Of a stretch of 64,000 nt of DNA, positions 19,216 to 28,960 are shown piece by piece. The DNA comes from Carboxylicivirga linearis. Lineage in GTDB: Bacteria > Bacteroidota > Bacteroidia > Bacteroidales > Marinilabiliaceae. The notes under the pieces were generated by a model, which saw only the letters and a program-made list of their open reading frames with translations, did no database searches and was not told the DNA's origin. A program made the translations under genes and the position numbers. Each line of letters opens with the position of its first letter. Position 1 is the stretch's first letter. The stretch covers positions 620,001 through 684,000 of the forward strand of contig NZ_JAGUCO010000001.1 in assembly GCF_018271995.1 (NCBI RefSeq). The letters run 5' to 3'.

Positions 19216-19611
19216 ATGACAGATCCAATAGCAGATTTCCTGACAAGAATCAGGAATGCCATTATGGCGGGTCACAGGGTTGTTGAGGTACCTGCCTCCA
19301 ACCTTAAGAGAGAGATGACCAAAATTCTTTTCGAGAAAGGGTACATCTTGAATTACAAATTTATCGATGACGATAAGCAAGGAGTAGTAAAGATCGCATT
19401 AAAGTACGATCCTCAAACTAAAACTCCAGCCATCAAGTCACTTAAAAGGGTTAGTACCCCTGGTTTGCGTTCTTACGCAGGGTACAAAAACCTTCCACGT
19501 GTATTGAATGGCTTGGGTATTGCTATTTTGTCTACGTCTAGAGGTGTAATGACAGATAAAGAAGCCCGAGTACAGAAAATCGGAGGTGAAGTATTGTGTT
19601 ACGTTTATTAA
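19216..19611 (+). CDS. rpsH: 30S ribosomal protein S8
   Basis: Primary 16S binder; in E. coli it is the repressor of the spc operon. I start at ATG 19216 (131 residues, [15 protein letters not shown], the family's usual beginning). An earlier in-frame ATG-containing extension from 19177 would run through the palindrome and has no homologous look. The C-terminal [26 protein letters not shown] is diagnostic. Confidence 0.97.
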   Translation: MTDPIADFLTRIRNAIMAGHRVVEVPASNLKREMTKILFEKGYILNYKFIDDDKQGVVKIALKYDPQTKTPAIKSLKRVSTPGLRSYAGYKNLPRVLNGLGIAILSTSRGVMTDKEARVQKIGGEVLCYVY

Positions 19612-19623
19612 AAAGAAGAAATT

Positions 19624-20175
19624 ATGTCAAGAATTGGAAAAGCGCCGATTAGCATACCTTCAGGAGTGAACGTAACAGTAAAAGACAATGCAGTTACTGT
19701 AAAAGGCCCCAAAGGCGAATTAGTAGAAAAAATTCACCCTGAGTTAGAGGTAAAAGTTGAGGATGGAACTTTAACAGTTGAACGTCCTAACGATGAAAAA
19801 GAAATGCGTTCAATGCACGGTTTATATCGTTCATTGATTAACAACATGGTAGTTGGTGTTTCTGAAGGATACAAAAAGCAACTTGAATTAGTAGGTGTAG
19901 GTTACCGTGCTACCAACCAAGGTCAATTGTTGGAATTAGCATTGGGTTATTCTCACCCAATTCATTTAATGTTGCCTTCTGAGATTAAAGTAGAAGCGGT
20001 TACTGATAGAAAGAGCAATCCTATTATTACTCTTGAATCTGCAGATAAGCAATTGCTGGGGCAAGTATGTGCGAAAATACGGTCATTGCGTAAACCTGAG
20101 CCTTATAAAGGTAAAGGAGTACGTTTCAAAGGCGAGGTTATTCGTCGTAAGGCTGGTAAATCTGCAAAAGTTTAA
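19624..20175 (+). CDS. rplF: 50S ribosomal protein L6
   Basis: Protein at the base of the L7/L12 stalk near the sarcin-ricin loop. 183 residues, starting MSRIGKAPISIPSGV, with two similar alpha/beta domains, the second carrying GYSHPI and the C-terminal RKPEPYKGKGVRF motif. Standard length. Confidence 0.98.
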   Translation: MSRIGKAPISIPSGVNVTVKDNAVTVKGPKGELVEKIHPELEVKVEDGTLTVERPNDEKEMRSMHGLYRSLINNMVVGVSEGYKKQLELVGVGYRATNQGQLLELALGYSHPIHLMLPSEIKVEAVTDRKSNPIITLESADKQLLGQVCAKIRSLRKPEPYKGKGVRFKGEVIRRKAGKSAKV

Positions 20176-20195
20176 TGTAATTTAAATTAGGAGTT

Positions 20196-20552
20196 ATGGC
20201 TTTTTCGAAAATAGAAAGAAGACGAAAAATAAAAATGCGTGTTCGCAGTAAAATTAGCGGAACCGCTGAACGCCCGCGCATGACTGTTTACAGAAGTAAC
20301 AAGCAGATTTCGGTACAGTTAATTGATGATATTGCTGGTAAAACTTTAGCAGCGTCTTCATCATTGGCTAAAGAAATCGCTGATCAAAACGGAAATAAAT
20401 CAGAAAAAGCTGCAATGGTAGGTAAAAACATTGCTGAAGTAGCAGCTAAAGCTGGTATTACTTCTGTTGTATTCGACAGAAACGGGTACTTATATCATGG
20501 TAGAGTTAAACAACTAGCTGATGCAGCTCGCGAAGCTGGGCTTAAATTCTAA
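20196..20552 (+). CDS. rplR: 50S ribosomal protein L18
   Basis: 5S rRNA-binding protein. 118 residues; [30 protein letters not shown] at the start and the C-terminal [26 protein letters not shown]. An AGGAG lies only 2 nt before the ATG, too close for a standard Shine-Dalgarno. rpsE begins 6 bp downstream. Confidence 0.98.
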   Translation: MAFSKIERRRKIKMRVRSKISGTAERPRMTVYRSNKQISVQLIDDIAGKTLAASSSLAKEIADQNGNKSEKAAMVGKNIAEVAAKAGITSVVFDRNGYLYHGRVKQLADAAREAGLKF

Positions 20553-20558
20553 CAAACT

Positions 20559-21077
20559 ATGGCTGGAAATAACAAAAGAGTAAGAAACAATAACGATCTT
20601 GAGTTAAAAGATCGTTTGGTTGCTATCAACAGGGTAACTAAAGTAACCAAGGGTGGTAGAACCTTTAGTTTTTCTGCCATTGTAGTGGTTGGAAACGAGA
20701 ACGGCGTTGTTGGATGGGGGCTTGGTAAAGCCGGTGAAGTAACGACTGCTATCGCTAAAGGTGTTGAAGCTGCCAAGAAGAATCTAGTGAAGGTGCCAGT
20801 TATCAAAGGTACTATTCCTCATGAGCAATATGCACGTTACGGAGGAGCAAGCGTATTTATGAAGCCTGCTTCACACGGTACCGGAGTTAAAGCCGGTGGT
20901 GCAATGCGTGCCGTATTAGAGAGTGTTGGTGTAACTGACGTATTGGCGAAATCAAAAGGTTCGTCAAACCCTCATAACCTTGTAAAAGCAACTATTCATG
21001 CATTAACAGAATTACGTGATGCAGCTGAAGTAGCGCAAGTAAGAGGTGTAGCGTTAGATAAAGTTTTTAACGGATAA
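20559..21077 (+). CDS. rpsE: 30S ribosomal protein S5
   Basis: mRNA-entry and fidelity protein. 172 residues; double-stranded RNA-binding N-domain with [21 protein letters not shown] and [13 protein letters not shown], then the C-terminal domain with [20 protein letters not shown] and [12 protein letters not shown]. Confidence 0.98.
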   Translation: MAGNNKRVRNNNDLELKDRLVAINRVTKVTKGGRTFSFSAIVVVGNENGVVGWGLGKAGEVTTAIAKGVEAAKKNLVKVPVIKGTIPHEQYARYGGASVFMKPASHGTGVKAGGAMRAVLESVGVTDVLAKSKGSSNPHNLVKATIHALTELRDAAEVAQVRGVALDKVFNG

Positions 21078-21088
21078 AAAGGAGAAAA

Positions 21089-21265
21089 ATGGCTAAGATA
21101 AAAGTAACTCAAGTGAAGAGTAAAATCGGGGCCACTGCCAGACAAAAAAATACTTTGGCAGCCCTTGGGCTGAGAAAACTTCAGCAAACCGTTGAACACG
21201 AAGCAACGCCTCAAATTGAGGGAATGGTTCAGAAAGTGCTGCACTTAGTGTCAGTAGAAAGATAA
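21089..21265 (+). CDS. rpmD: 50S ribosomal protein L30
   Basis: A 58-residue large-subunit protein: MAKIKVTQVKSKIG start, RQKNTLAALGLRKL (the family's conserved helix) and a C-terminal MVQKVLHLVSVER. The ATG is preceded by AAGGAG with 4-nt spacing, a good Shine-Dalgarno sequence. It lies between rpsE and rplO as in most bacteria. Confidence rests on position plus the LGLRKL motif. Confidence 0.96.
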   Translation: MAKIKVTQVKSKIGATARQKNTLAALGLRKLQQTVEHEATPQIEGMVQKVLHLVSVER

Positions 21266-21293
21266 TTTGGTCAAACGAATTAGATAAAATAAT

Positions 21294-21740
21294 ATGAATT
21301 TAAATAACTTAAGACCTGCAAAAGGCTCAGTGAAAGCTTCAAAACGCATTGGTCGTGGTCAAGGTTCCGGACGCGGTGGAACATCTACACGCGGACACAA
21401 AGGAGCGAAATCACGTTCAGGTTACTCACGTAAGTTCGGTTTTGAAGGTGGTCAGATGCCATTGCAGAGAAGGGTTCCTAAATTCGGGTTCAAAAACATT
21501 AATCGCGTAGAGTACAAAGCTATTAACATAGAAGTACTTCAAGCAATGGCTGAAAAAAACAGCCTTACTGTTATCGAACCTGAATCAATGAGAGAAGCTG
21601 GTCTGATTAGCAAAAACGATTTAGTAAAGATTTTAGGTAATGGTGAGTTAAAAGCCAAATTAGAGGTGAAAGCTCACGCATTCTCAAAGTCAGCTGTCGA
21701 AGCTATCGAAGCTGCTCAAGGAACCGTAGTAAAATTGTAA
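21294..21740 (+). CDS. rplO: 50S ribosomal protein L15
   Basis: Late-assembly 50S protein. 148 residues; [22 protein letters not shown], the glycine/arginine-rich [20 protein letters not shown] extension, [17 protein letters not shown], and a C-terminal [18 protein letters not shown]. secY starts 4 bp after its stop. Confidence 0.98.
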   Translation: MNLNNLRPAKGSVKASKRIGRGQGSGRGGTSTRGHKGAKSRSGYSRKFGFEGGQMPLQRRVPKFGFKNINRVEYKAINIEVLQAMAEKNSLTVIEPESMREAGLISKNDLVKILGNGELKAKLEVKAHAFSKSAVEAIEAAQGTVVKL

Positions 21741-21744
21741 TTGA

Positions 21745-23088
21745 ATGAAACTATTCGAAACCATCCGCAACATCTGGAAAATTGAGGAGTTAAAATCTCG
21801 AATCCTGACAACGTTATTGTATTTATTAATTTACCGTTTGGGTTCCTTTGTGGTTCTGCCAGGGATTGATCCTACTGAATTAGCGGCTCTAAAAGATCAA
21901 ACTAGAGACGGAGTACTTGGACTTCTTGATATGTTTTCTGGAGGTGCATTTTCTAATGCTTCTATTTTTGCATTAGGAATTATGCCTTACATCTCTGCTT
22001 CAATTGTGATACAATTAATGGGTATAGCAGTACCTTACTTTCAACGTTTACAACGCGAAGGCGAAAGTGGACGAAGAAAGATTAATCAAATCACACGATA
22101 TTTGACAGTTGTTATTTTGCTTGTTCAAGGTCCTGGTTTTATTGCCAACCTTAGAGCTCAATCAGCAGGTGCTATAGTAGAGGATGGATTCGGATTCTTT
22201 GCAACCAGTATTATTATCTTAACTGCCGGAACAATGTTCGTGATGTGGTTAGGAGAACGTATTACAGATAAAGGAATTGGTAATGGTATTTCATTAATCA
22301 TTATGATTGGTATTATTGCCCGACTTCCTCAAAATCTGATTGCAGAATTCGTATCACGTTTAGAAGCTTCAAGCGGTAGCGGTGGTTTGGTGATGTTGCT
22401 AATAGAATTTGTTGTATTGTTCTTTGTTTTTGCTGGTACTATTCTTTTGGTACAAGGTACTCGCCGTATTCCGGTGCAGTATGCGAAAAGAATTGTAGGT
22501 AACAAGCAATATGGCGGAGTTCGTCAATACATTCCGTTAAAAGTAAATGCTGCAGGTGTAATGCCAATTATTTTTGCTCAAGCTATCATGTTTATACCAG
22601 TAACATTTGCTGGATTTGTTGATAGTGAAACAGCAACAGGCTTTGCTGCAATTTTTGCTAATTTTACCGGGTTTTGGTATAACTTTATTTTTGCAGTAAT
22701 GATTATTGCCTTCACGTATTTCTATACGGCAATAACCATTAATCCTACACAAATGGCAGAAGATATGAAACGCAACGGTGGTTTCATTCCAGGTGTTAAG
22801 CCAGGAAAGAAAACGGTTGAGTTCCTGGATTCAGTAATGTCAAAAATTACTCTTCCTGGTTCTGTTCTCTTAGCTATTGTGGCTATTTTACCTGCTTTTG
22901 CAATGATGGCTGGTGTTGATCAAGGATTTGCACAATTTTACGGAGGTACATCTCTATTAATCTTAGTAGGTGTAGTTTTGGATACATTGCAGCAAGTTGA
23001 GAGTCATTTGTTAATGAGACATTATGACGGATTAACAAAGACAGGTAGGATTATGGGTAGATCCGGAGGTGGAGCTGCTATTTATTAA
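21745..23088 (+). CDS. secY: preprotein translocase subunit SecY
   Basis: Channel-forming inner-membrane subunit of the Sec translocon. 447 residues with about ten transmembrane segments. DMFSGGAFSNASIFALGIMPYISASI is the TM2 region; GERITDKGIGNGISLII and the cytoplasmic loop RRIPVQYAKR are diagnostic. The C-terminus GRSGGGAAIY resembles other Bacteroidota. It is followed directly by map; adk, found here in many other bacteria, is missing. Confidence 0.98.
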   Translation: MKLFETIRNIWKIEELKSRILTTLLYLLIYRLGSFVVLPGIDPTELAALKDQTRDGVLGLLDMFSGGAFSNASIFALGIMPYISASIVIQLMGIAVPYFQRLQREGESGRRKINQITRYLTVVILLVQGPGFIANLRAQSAGAIVEDGFGFFATSIIILTAGTMFVMWLGERITDKGIGNGISLIIMIGIIARLPQNLIAEFVSRLEASSGSGGLVMLLIEFVVLFFVFAGTILLVQGTRRIPVQYAKRIVGNKQYGGVRQYIPLKVNAAGVMPIIFAQAIMFIPVTFAGFVDSETATGFAAIFANFTGFWYNFIFAVMIIAFTYFYTAITINPTQMAEDMKRNGGFIPGVKPGKKTVEFLDSVMSKITLPGSVLLAIVAILPAFAMMAGVDQGFAQFYGGTSLLILVGVVLDTLQQVESHLLMRHYDGLTKTGRIMGRSGGGAAIY

Positions 23089-23109
23089 TGCAGAATTACG
23101 ATCATTGAA

Positions 23110-23895
23110 ATGATTTATTTAAAGACTGACGAAGAAATAGAATTAATGCGTGAAAGCAACCAAATGGTTGCAAAAACGTTGGGTGAGATTGCTAAGGTGA
23201 TTAAACCAGGAGTTTCTACGTTAGAGCTAGATAAAATAGCGGAGTCCTTCATTAGAGATAATGGAGGTACTCCTGCCTTTTTAAATTACCAGGGATTTCC
23301 AAATTCATTATGTACTTCGGTTAACGAACAAGTAGTGCATGGGATTCCTAATAACACACCTTTAAAAGAAGGTGATGTTGTGTCTGTTGATTGTGGAGTT
23401 TTAAAGAATGGTTTTTTTGGTGATTCAGCTTATACTTTTATGGTGGGAGAAGTTGCTCCCGAAGTAAAAGCATTATTAGAAGCGACCAAAGAATCGTTAT
23501 ACAAAGGAATCGAGCAAGCTGTTGAAAATAATCGTTTAGGTGATATTGGACATGCCGTACAAAAATATAGCGAAGATAGAGGTTACTCTGTTGTTCGTGA
23601 AATGGTTGGGCATGGAATCGGTCAAAACTTGCACGAAGCACCTGAAGTTCCTAATTACGGACGTAGAGGTAATGGAACAAAATTAAAGGCTGGTATGGTA
23701 ATTGCTATCGAACCGATGATTAATTTAGGCCGACGTCAAATTATTCAAGAAAACGATGGATGGACCATTAGAACAGCCGATAAGAAGGTTTCAGCTCATT
23801 ATGAACATACTGTAGCAATAAGAAAAGGTGAAGCAGATATACTTTCTAGTTTTAAATTTGTAGAAGAAATATTAACTTTGCGGTCTGAAAAATAA
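23110..23895 (+). CDS. map: methionine aminopeptidase, type I
   Basis: Removes the initiator Met from nascent proteins. 261 residues; the five metal ligands appear in order: Asp in VSVDCGV, Asp in FFGDSAYTF, His in [12 protein letters not shown], Glu in AIEPMI and Glu in HYEHTVAI. No N-terminal zinc-finger extension. It lies between secY and infA, giving co-expression with the translation machinery. Confidence 0.98.
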   Translation: MIYLKTDEEIELMRESNQMVAKTLGEIAKVIKPGVSTLELDKIAESFIRDNGGTPAFLNYQGFPNSLCTSVNEQVVHGIPNNTPLKEGDVVSVDCGVLKNGFFGDSAYTFMVGEVAPEVKALLEATKESLYKGIEQAVENNRLGDIGHAVQKYSEDRGYSVVREMVGHGIGQNLHEAPEVPNYGRRGNGTKLKAGMVIAIEPMINLGRRQIIQENDGWTIRTADKKVSAHYEHTVAIRKGEADILSSFKFVEEILTLRSEK

Positions 23896-23909
23896 AAAGT
23901 TATATAATT

Positions 23910-24128
23910 ATGGCGAAACAAGCGTCGATAGAACAAGACGGTACAATCATTGAAGCCTTGTCCAATGCCATGTTTAGAGTGGAATTGGAGAACGGACATA
24001 TCATTACTGCACATATCTCAGGAAAGATGCGTATGCATTACATTAAAATCTTACCTGGTGATAAAGTAAAAGTAGAGATGTCTCCGTATGATTTGACAAA
24101 AGGAAGAATATCCTATAGATATAAATAG
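23910..24128 (+). CDS. infA: translation initiation factor IF-1
   Basis: A 72-residue OB-fold (S1-like) factor that blocks the A site during initiation. It starts [30 protein letters not shown] and has [24 protein letters not shown], with the usual RGRI-like KGRISYRYK end. The gene lies 14 bp after map. Confidence 0.98.
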   Translation: MAKQASIEQDGTIIEALSNAMFRVELENGHIITAHISGKMRMHYIKILPGDKVKVEMSPYDLTKGRISYRYK

Positions 24129-24142
24129 TAAAGTGACTGATC

Positions 24143-24259
24143 ATGAAGGTTAGAGCATCTGTAAAAAAGAGAAGTGCCGATTGCAAAATCGTAAAACGCA
24201 AAGGGCGCTTATACGTGATTAATAAGAAGAATCCAAAGTTTAAACAACGTCAAGGATAA
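24143..24259 (+). CDS. rpmJ: 50S ribosomal protein L36 (zinc-ligand-poor form)
   Basis: A 38-residue protein starting [10 protein letters not shown] and ending [10 protein letters not shown]. Of the four zinc ligands in the E. coli form (Cys11, Cys14, Cys27, His33) only Cys14 remains; the others are Ser11, Asn27 and Phe33. It is therefore a zinc-independent version. It sits between infA and rpsM, the standard location. Confidence 0.95.
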   Translation: MKVRASVKKRSADCKIVKRKGRLYVINKKNPKFKQRQG

Positions 24260-24263
24260 TATT

Positions 24264-24641
24264 ATGGCAAGGATTGCTGGAGTAGATATACCCTCTAATA
24301 AAAGAGGTGAAATAGCTTTGACTTACATCTACGGTATTGGACGTAGCAGAGCTAACGAAATTCTTTCTACCGTTGGTGTAGACTCGAATTTAAAAGTATC
24401 TGATTGGACTGACGAACAAGTGAAAGCTATTCGTGAGCAAATCTCAAATACTTATAAAATTGAGGGAGAATTGCGTTCAGAAATACAACTAAACATCAAG
24501 CGATTGATGGATATTGGTTGTTATCGTGGTATTCGTCACCGTATTGGTTTACCATTACGCGGACAACATACTAAAAACAACGCTCGTACACGTAAGGGTA
24601 AGAAGAAGACTGTTGCAAATAAAAAGAAAGCCACTAAATAA
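24264..24641 (+). CDS. rpsM: 30S ribosomal protein S13
   Basis: 30S head protein contacting P-site tRNA and the large subunit. 125 residues; [28 protein letters not shown] at the start, [22 protein letters not shown] and a basic C-terminal tail ending KKATK. The [15 protein letters not shown] stretch is the family signature with His in place of the more common Arg. Confidence 0.98.
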   Translation: MARIAGVDIPSNKRGEIALTYIYGIGRSRANEILSTVGVDSNLKVSDWTDEQVKAIREQISNTYKIEGELRSEIQLNIKRLMDIGCYRGIRHRIGLPLRGQHTKNNARTRKGKKKTVANKKKATK

Positions 24642-24651
24642 TAAGTAAGAT

Positions 24652-25041
24652 ATGGCAAAGAAGTCAGGATCTCAAAAGAAGAGAGTCGTTAAAGTGGAAG
24701 CGCAGGGACAGGCTCATATCCATTCATCTTTCAACAACATTATTATTTCGCTGACTAATACAAATGGTCAGGTTATCTCGTGGTCAAGTGCCGGTAAAAT
24801 GGGATTTAGAGGTTCTAAAAAGAACACCCCTTATGCAGCACAAATGGCAGCTACTGATTGTTCAAAAGTTGCTTTTGACCTGGGATTAAGAAAAGTAAAG
24901 GTGTATGTGAAAGGTCCAGGTAATGGTCGTGAATCTGCAATGCGTTCAATTCATGCTGCTGGTATTGAAGTAACAGAAATAGTTGATGTTACTCCATTGC
25001 CACATAATGGTTGTCGTCCACCGAAACGTAGAAGAGTTTAA
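24652..25041 (+). CDS. rpsK: 30S ribosomal protein S11
   Basis: Platform protein beside the E-site mRNA and the anti-Shine-Dalgarno helix. 129 residues; [36 protein letters not shown] and the C-terminal [18 protein letters not shown], in which the Asn-Gly is the isoaspartate site in E. coli. It is followed by the longest gap within the alpha part. Confidence 0.98.
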   Translation: MAKKSGSQKKRVVKVEAQGQAHIHSSFNNIIISLTNTNGQVISWSSAGKMGFRGSKKNTPYAAQMAATDCSKVAFDLGLRKVKVYVKGPGNGRESAMRSIHAAGIEVTEIVDVTPLPHNGCRPPKRRRV

Positions 25042-25150
25042 TTTCTCACTAGTTATTAACCATAGGTTTTTGACGGAGAATTTTGAATAAGAATTGGTTA
25101 TATGATTATTACATCCTCTCTATAATCAGCGGCTGCCATATTCAATATTT

Positions 25151-25178
25151 AAAGTCAAAAATTTAAAGTCAAAAATTT
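25151..25178. repeat. 14-bp perfect tandem duplication before rpsD
   Basis: AAAGTCAAAAATTT occurs twice head to tail (25151-25164 and 25165-25178), ending 6 nt before the rpsD ATG. The 143-nt rpsK-rpsD spacer also has a 6-bp stem TAACCA/TGGTTA (25057-25062 with 25095-25100). S4 controls the alpha operon in other bacteria, so a regulatory role is possible but unproven. Confidence 0.6.
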
Positions 25179-25184
25179 AGAAGA

Positions 25185-25790
25185 ATGGCTAGATATATTG
25201 GTCCAAAAACAAAAATCGCTCGTAAATTTGGTGAAGCGATTTATGGTCCGGATAAAAATTTCGAAAGAAGAAATTTTCCTCCTGGGCAACATGGTGCAAA
25301 CCGTCGCAGAAAGACAAGTGAATATGGTTTGCAGTTAAAAGAAAAGCAAAAAGCTAAGTACACTTACGGTGTGTTGGAAAAACAATTCCGTAACCTATAC
25401 AAAAAAGCATCTCGTAGTAAAGGTGTAACAGGTGAAGTGTTACTTGGTCTTTTAGAATCGCGTTTAGATAATGTTGTATTCCGTATGGGTATTGCCCCTA
25501 CTCGTGCAGCAGCGCGTCAATTAGTATCTCATCGTCACATTGTGGTAGATGGTGGTATTGTAAATATTCCTTCTTATCAGGTTAAAGCTGATCAGATTGT
25601 GGGAATCCGCGAAAAGTCAAAATCTTTAGAAGTTATTTCTGAATCATTGGCTAATTCTGGAGCGCATAAATTTTCTTGGATTGAATGGGATAGCACCTCT
25701 TTATCAGGTAAGTTTTTAACTGTTCCTGAAAGAAGCGAAATTCCTGAAAACATTAAAGAACAGTTGATAGTTGAATTGTATTCTAAATAA
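25185..25790 (+). CDS. rpsD: 30S ribosomal protein S4 (cysteine-free N-terminus)
   Basis: Primary 16S binder that nucleates 30S assembly. 201 residues; [24 protein letters not shown], and the S4 RNA-binding domain [30 protein letters not shown]. The N-terminal zinc-binding Cys of Thermus-type S4 are absent. It is separated from rpsK by 143 nt, so it may have its own control. Confidence 0.98.
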   Translation: MARYIGPKTKIARKFGEAIYGPDKNFERRNFPPGQHGANRRRKTSEYGLQLKEKQKAKYTYGVLEKQFRNLYKKASRSKGVTGEVLLGLLESRLDNVVFRMGIAPTRAAARQLVSHRHIVVDGGIVNIPSYQVKADQIVGIREKSKSLEVISESLANSGAHKFSWIEWDSTSLSGKFLTVPERSEIPENIKEQLIVELYSK

Positions 25791-25799
25791 TTAATTCTT

Positions 25800-26792
25800 A
25801 TGGCAATATTAGCATTCCAAAAACCAGATAAAGTAATCATGCTGGAAGCCGACGATAAATTCGGCAAATTTGAATTTCGTCCGCTCGAGCCAGGATATGG
25901 TATTACCGTTGGAAACGCCTTAAGAAGAATTTTGTTGAACTCTTTAGAGGGATACGCAATTACTACTGTCAAGATCGAAGGTGTAGATCACGAATTCTCT
26001 AGTATTCCTGGAGTAATTAATGATGTTACCGAAATCGTTCTTAACCTTAAACAGGTACGCTTCAAAAGCCTGGTTGAAGAAACTGATCAGGAAACTGTAA
26101 ATGTTTCGATATCTGGTAAAGAAGAATTTACTGCAGGTGATTTAAACCAGTTTATGACAAACTTTGAGGTATTAAACCCAGAGTTGGTTATTGCTAAAAT
26201 GAATCCGGAAGTAAATCTGCAAATGACTATCACTATCAATAAAGGTCGTGGATATGTTGTTGCAGACGAAAATAAACCTGTTGAGGCTGAATTTGGTGTA
26301 ATTGCTGTTGATTCTATTTACACTCCTATTCGTAACGTTAAATATGCGATTGAAAACTATCGTGTAGAGCAAAAGACAGACTACGAAAAGTTGGTGATTG
26401 AAATTGAGTCAGATGGTTCAATCCATCCAAAAGATGCCTTGAAGGAAGCAGCTAAAATTCTTATTTATCACTTCATGCTATTCTCAGATGAAAAGATCAC
26501 TCTTGATTCTGACGAGAAATTTGGCAATGAAGAATTCGATGAAGAAGTATTGCATATGCGTCAACTTCTGAAGACCAAATTAGTGGACATGGATCTGTCG
26601 GTACGTGCTTTAAATTGTTTGAAAGCAGCCGATGTAGAAACATTGGGTGAGTTGGTTACTTTTAACCGTAACGACTTGCTTAAGTTCCGTAACTTTGGTA
26701 AGAAGTCCTTAACCGAGCTAGATGATCTATTGCTTAATATGGGACTGACTTTCGGAATGGATACCGCAAAGTATAAATTAGACAAGGAATAA
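25800..26792 (+). CDS. rpoA: DNA-directed RNA polymerase alpha subunit
   Basis: Alpha subunit, which dimerises to start RNA polymerase assembly. 330 residues. N-domain (1-about 235) with [32 protein letters not shown]-domain (about 250-320) with [21 protein letters not shown] and [16 protein letters not shown], the helices that contact UP elements and activators. It lies between rpsD and rplQ. Confidence 0.99.
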   Translation: MAILAFQKPDKVIMLEADDKFGKFEFRPLEPGYGITVGNALRRILLNSLEGYAITTVKIEGVDHEFSSIPGVINDVTEIVLNLKQVRFKSLVEETDQETVNVSISGKEEFTAGDLNQFMTNFEVLNPELVIAKMNPEVNLQMTITINKGRGYVVADENKPVEAEFGVIAVDSIYTPIRNVKYAIENYRVEQKTDYEKLVIEIESDGSIHPKDALKEAAKILIYHFMLFSDEKITLDSDEKFGNEEFDEEVLHMRQLLKTKLVDMDLSVRALNCLKAADVETLGELVTFNRNDLLKFRNFGKKSLTELDDLLLNMGLTFGMDTAKYKLDKE

Positions 26793-26797
26793 TCGCG

Positions 26798-27334
26798 ATG
26801 AGACATAGAAAGAAATTTAATCATTTAGGTCGTAAGAGCGCACACCGTAAAGCTATGTTAGCTAATATGGCTTCGTCTTTGATCCTTCATAAAAGAATCA
26901 AGACTACTGTAGCAAAGGCTAAAGCATTGCGCATGTATGTTGAGCCTCTTATCACTAAAACTAAAGGTTTGAGCACTGTTGAAGAAAAAACACATGCTCA
27001 ACGTACAGTATTTTCTTATTTGAAAGATAAGTATGCTGTAAAAGAATTATTTACTGAGGTTGCAGAAAAAGTAGCTGACCGTCCAGGTGGTTACACTCGT
27101 ATTTTAAAGTTAGGTAACCGTTTGGGTGATAACGCAGAAATGTGTTACATCGAGTTGGTTGACTACAACGAAAATATGTTAGAAACTAAGAAAGCCTCAG
27201 CAAAAGGTAAGAGAACAAGACGTGGACGTAGTAAATCAGCTGCAACTACTGCTGCTGTTACTGAGGCTCCAGCTCAAGAAACTCCTTCTGCAGAGCAAGC
27301 TTCTGAATCTACTGACGCTGAAACAAAAGAATAA
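26798..27334 (+). CDS. rplQ: 50S ribosomal protein L17, extended C-terminus
   Basis: Last gene of the supercluster. The core (1-about 120) starts [24 protein letters not shown] and includes [20 protein letters not shown]. After about residue 125 an added stretch of some 50 residues is first basic ([12 protein letters not shown]), then rich in Ala, Thr, Glu and Gln. E. coli L17 is 127 residues. Such tails are common in Bacteroidota; their role is unknown. Two terminators follow. Confidence 0.97.
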   Translation: MRHRKKFNHLGRKSAHRKAMLANMASSLILHKRIKTTVAKAKALRMYVEPLITKTKGLSTVEEKTHAQRTVFSYLKDKYAVKELFTEVAEKVADRPGGYTRILKLGNRLGDNAEMCYIELVDYNENMLETKKASAKGKRTRRGRSKSAATTAAVTEAPAQETPSAEQASESTDAETKE

Positions 27335-27346
27335 CATTTTTTAAAG

Positions 27347-27377
27347 AAAGGAAAGACGTAAGTTTTTCCTTTTTTTG
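27347..27377 (+). terminator. first terminator of the ribosomal supercluster
   Basis: An 11-bp stem AAAGGAAAGAC/GTTTTTCCTTT (one G-U) with a 4-nt loop, followed by a T-run. It begins 12 bp after the rplQ stop. Confidence 0.85.
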
Positions 27378-27388
27378 TTTGTTTGGTG

Positions 27389-27396
27389 TAAATTTG
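27389..27396 (+). promoter_or_regulatory. candidate -7 box for eno between two terminators
   Basis: Reads TAAATTTG (TAnnTTTG). The predicted start (about 27403) falls inside the left arm of the next hairpin, so a transcript from here could not form that terminator fully. The start then lies about 65 nt before eno. Confidence 0.4.
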
Positions 27397-27397
27397 G

Positions 27398-27433
27398 GGA
27401 TAATTGTCGAGAAGGACATTATCCTTTTTTTTT
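27398..27433 (+). terminator. second terminator after rplQ
   Basis: Stem GGATAAT/ATTATCC extended by TGTC/GACA-type pairs around a 6-nt loop (27398-27424, one bulge), then nine T. A strong intrinsic terminator only 21 bp after the first. Confidence 0.88.
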
Positions 27434-27456
27434 AGAATTTTTCTATCAATACATAA

Positions 27457-28770
<1,314 letters not shown>

Positions 28771-28791
28771 TCTGGAACTTTATTATATATG

Positions 28792-28821
28792 AAAGGCTGT
28801 CTTTTAAGGCAGCCTTTTTTT
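28792..28821 (+). terminator. intrinsic terminator after eno
   Basis: An 8-bp stem AAAGGCTG/CAGCCTTT (28792-28799 with 28810-28817), a 10-nt loop and a run of T. Confidence 0.9.
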
Positions 28822-28960
28822 GTGCCTCGAAATTATTATCTCAGCTGTTTTGTCTGTCAAAGTAACCGTTAAACAATTGACTTTATTAAGTGTTTAATAC
28901 ATACCTTTAGTAGACTTCACTAAGTGGTAACCCTTTTATTAACATACTCAGCGTAACAAT

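Noticed and set aside
25151-25178. Tandem 14-bp repeat as a CRISPR remnant or iteron
   Set aside because: Only two units without spacers and inside a ribosomal operon; local duplication is simpler.
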